From: Acidobacteriota bacterium
Lineage (GTDB): Bacteria; Acidobacteriota; Vicinamibacteria; Vicinamibacterales; 2-12-FULL-66-21
NCBI GenBank assembly: GCA_013362195.1
Contig: JABFWM010000389.1
Coordinates: 1-5,513 of the forward strand
Direction of reading: 5' to 3'
Length of the DNA stretch: 5,513 nucleotides
In this document: piece after piece, positions 5,026-5,513 of the stretch
Layout: the number at the start of each line of letters is the position of its first letter
How positions within the stretch are numbered: position 1 is the first letter of the stretch
The notes under the pieces: model-generated
The model's input: only the letters and a program-made list of their open reading frames with translations
Told to the model about the DNA's origin: nothing
Database searches by the model: none
Position numbers and translations under genes: made by a program

Positions 5026-5513
5026 GTGGGCCGAGTGACCTCCGTTCGCCCGCTCTGGGCGATTGCAGGAGGACGCGTCACGCTCGAAGGCACGGGTTTT
5101 CCCGTTGATCCGGCGCTGCCGCAGGTTCGTGTCGGCGCCGAGCCGGCGCGCCTTGCGCTCGCCTCGTCGATCAGACTGACGCTCGTCGTCCCGCCGGACC
5201 TTGACGGGGGGTCGACGGCTATTCGCATCGACGAGCTCCCCGGCGAGACCGTCTACATCGAGGTCGGCACGCCGCTCGCGACGGGACTGCATCAAGTCGA
5301 CAATCCTGCGTTCGATCGCCACGGAAATCTTTACGTGACGTTCAGCGGATCGCGCGGCCAGCAGGCGCCGGTGGCGATCTTCGTCGTGCGTCCGGACGGC
5401 ACGCGCGAGCCGTTCGTGGCCGAGATCGCGAACCCGACGTCGCTGGCGTTCAGTCGCGCGGGACAGTTGTACGTGTCGAGCCGGTTCGACGGAAGCGTCT
5501 ATCGGGTCGAGCC
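5026..5513 (+). CDS. IPT/TIG domain plus NHL/SMP-30-like beta-propeller protein, 5' part
   Basis: An open frame runs from GTG 5026 to the window end (162 complete codons). The absence of an early ATG makes it easy to miss. Residues about 4-69 (VTSVRPLWAIAGGRVTLEG... PPDLDGG...AIRI) have the Ig-like IPT/TIG pattern, including the G-x-GF turn. From about 87 two blade-like repeats appear, NPAFDRHGNLYVTFSG (93-108) and NPTSLAFSRAGQLYVSSRFD (136-155), as in NHL or gluconolactonase-like propellers. More blades should follow beyond the edge. There is no signal peptide, so a cytoplasmic place is inferred, although IPT domains are common in secreted proteins. GAAAG (5014-5018) is seven bases before GTG 5026. 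GTG 5035 in the same frame is an alternative start. The frame is supported by continuous domain-like sequence, not by a characterised homologue. The function is unknown. Confidence 0.82.
   Translation, partial: MGRVTSVRPLWAIAGGRVTLEGTGFPVDPALPQVRVGAEPARLALASSIRLTLVVPPDLDGGSTAIRIDELPGETVYIEVGTPLATGLHQVDNPAFDRHGNLYVTFSGSRGQQAPVAIFVVRPDGTREPFVAEIANPTSLAFSRAGQLYVSSRFDGSVYRVE

Noticed and set aside
4173..5108. A 311-residue + strand frame spanning the divergent region and the HNH gene
   Set aside because: It covers opposite-strand NlpC/P60 coding, the intergenic repeats and an out-of-frame version of HNH, with Arg/His-rich sequence and no domain.
4285..5322. A 345-residue open frame on the minus strand across the HNH gene and the start of the propeller gene
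   Set aside because: It is antisense to two frames with clear domain motifs, is very rich in Arg, Asp and Val as expected from reversed GC-rich codons, and shows no motif of its own.

Overview
The window is GC-rich, with strong G/C at third codon positions, and is packed with ordinary chromosomal genes. I see no phage, transposon, CRISPR, tRNA or rRNA signal. Lipoprotein-type envelope enzymes, a GC-rich Gram-negative style layout and an IPT/TIG plus beta-propeller protein beside an HNH protein would fit an Acidobacteriota-like bacterium (for example the Vicinamibacteria). That placement is inference from gene style and has not been tested by a search.

Left part (1-2780, + strand): the 3' third of a class V (alanine-glyoxylate type) aminotransferase, then a lipoprotein-type M48 zinc protease with a LysM-like tail, then seven bases later a monofunctional peptidoglycan glycosyltransferase (mtgA). 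The last two look like a small envelope-maintenance operon. One would act on periplasmic proteins, the other polymerises lipid II. The mtgA product carries an unusual Pro/Val/Gly-rich tail whose DNA contains a near-perfect 20-bp palindrome.

Middle (2781-3745, + strand): a 155-bp intergenic region with a very good sigma70-like promoter and a GC-rich leader hairpin. It is followed by a cytoplasmic protein with an HELYH zinc-protease motif and a downstream HGPEF, which I cannot assign to a characterised family. Converging on it, with a 33-bp gap, is a minus-strand NlpC/P60 lipoprotein (3779-4297), another predicted cell-wall enzyme.

Right part (4298-5513): a 188-bp divergent region rich in short inverted repeats, then an HNH endonuclease-family gene whose predicted promoter would leave a leader of only about 5 nt. 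Three bases after its stop, a GTG-initiated IPT/TIG plus beta-propeller protein begins and runs off the window.

The most interesting signal outside the genes is that the promoters of the HELYH protein and the HNH gene share nearly the same -35 and spacer sequence (CTTGACAG, TGGCGG, ATGTC in the same order). This hints at shared regulation or shared origin. I found no convincing multi-gene novel system. The best candidates for new biology are the HELYH protein, the HNH plus IPT/propeller pair, and the shared promoter block.
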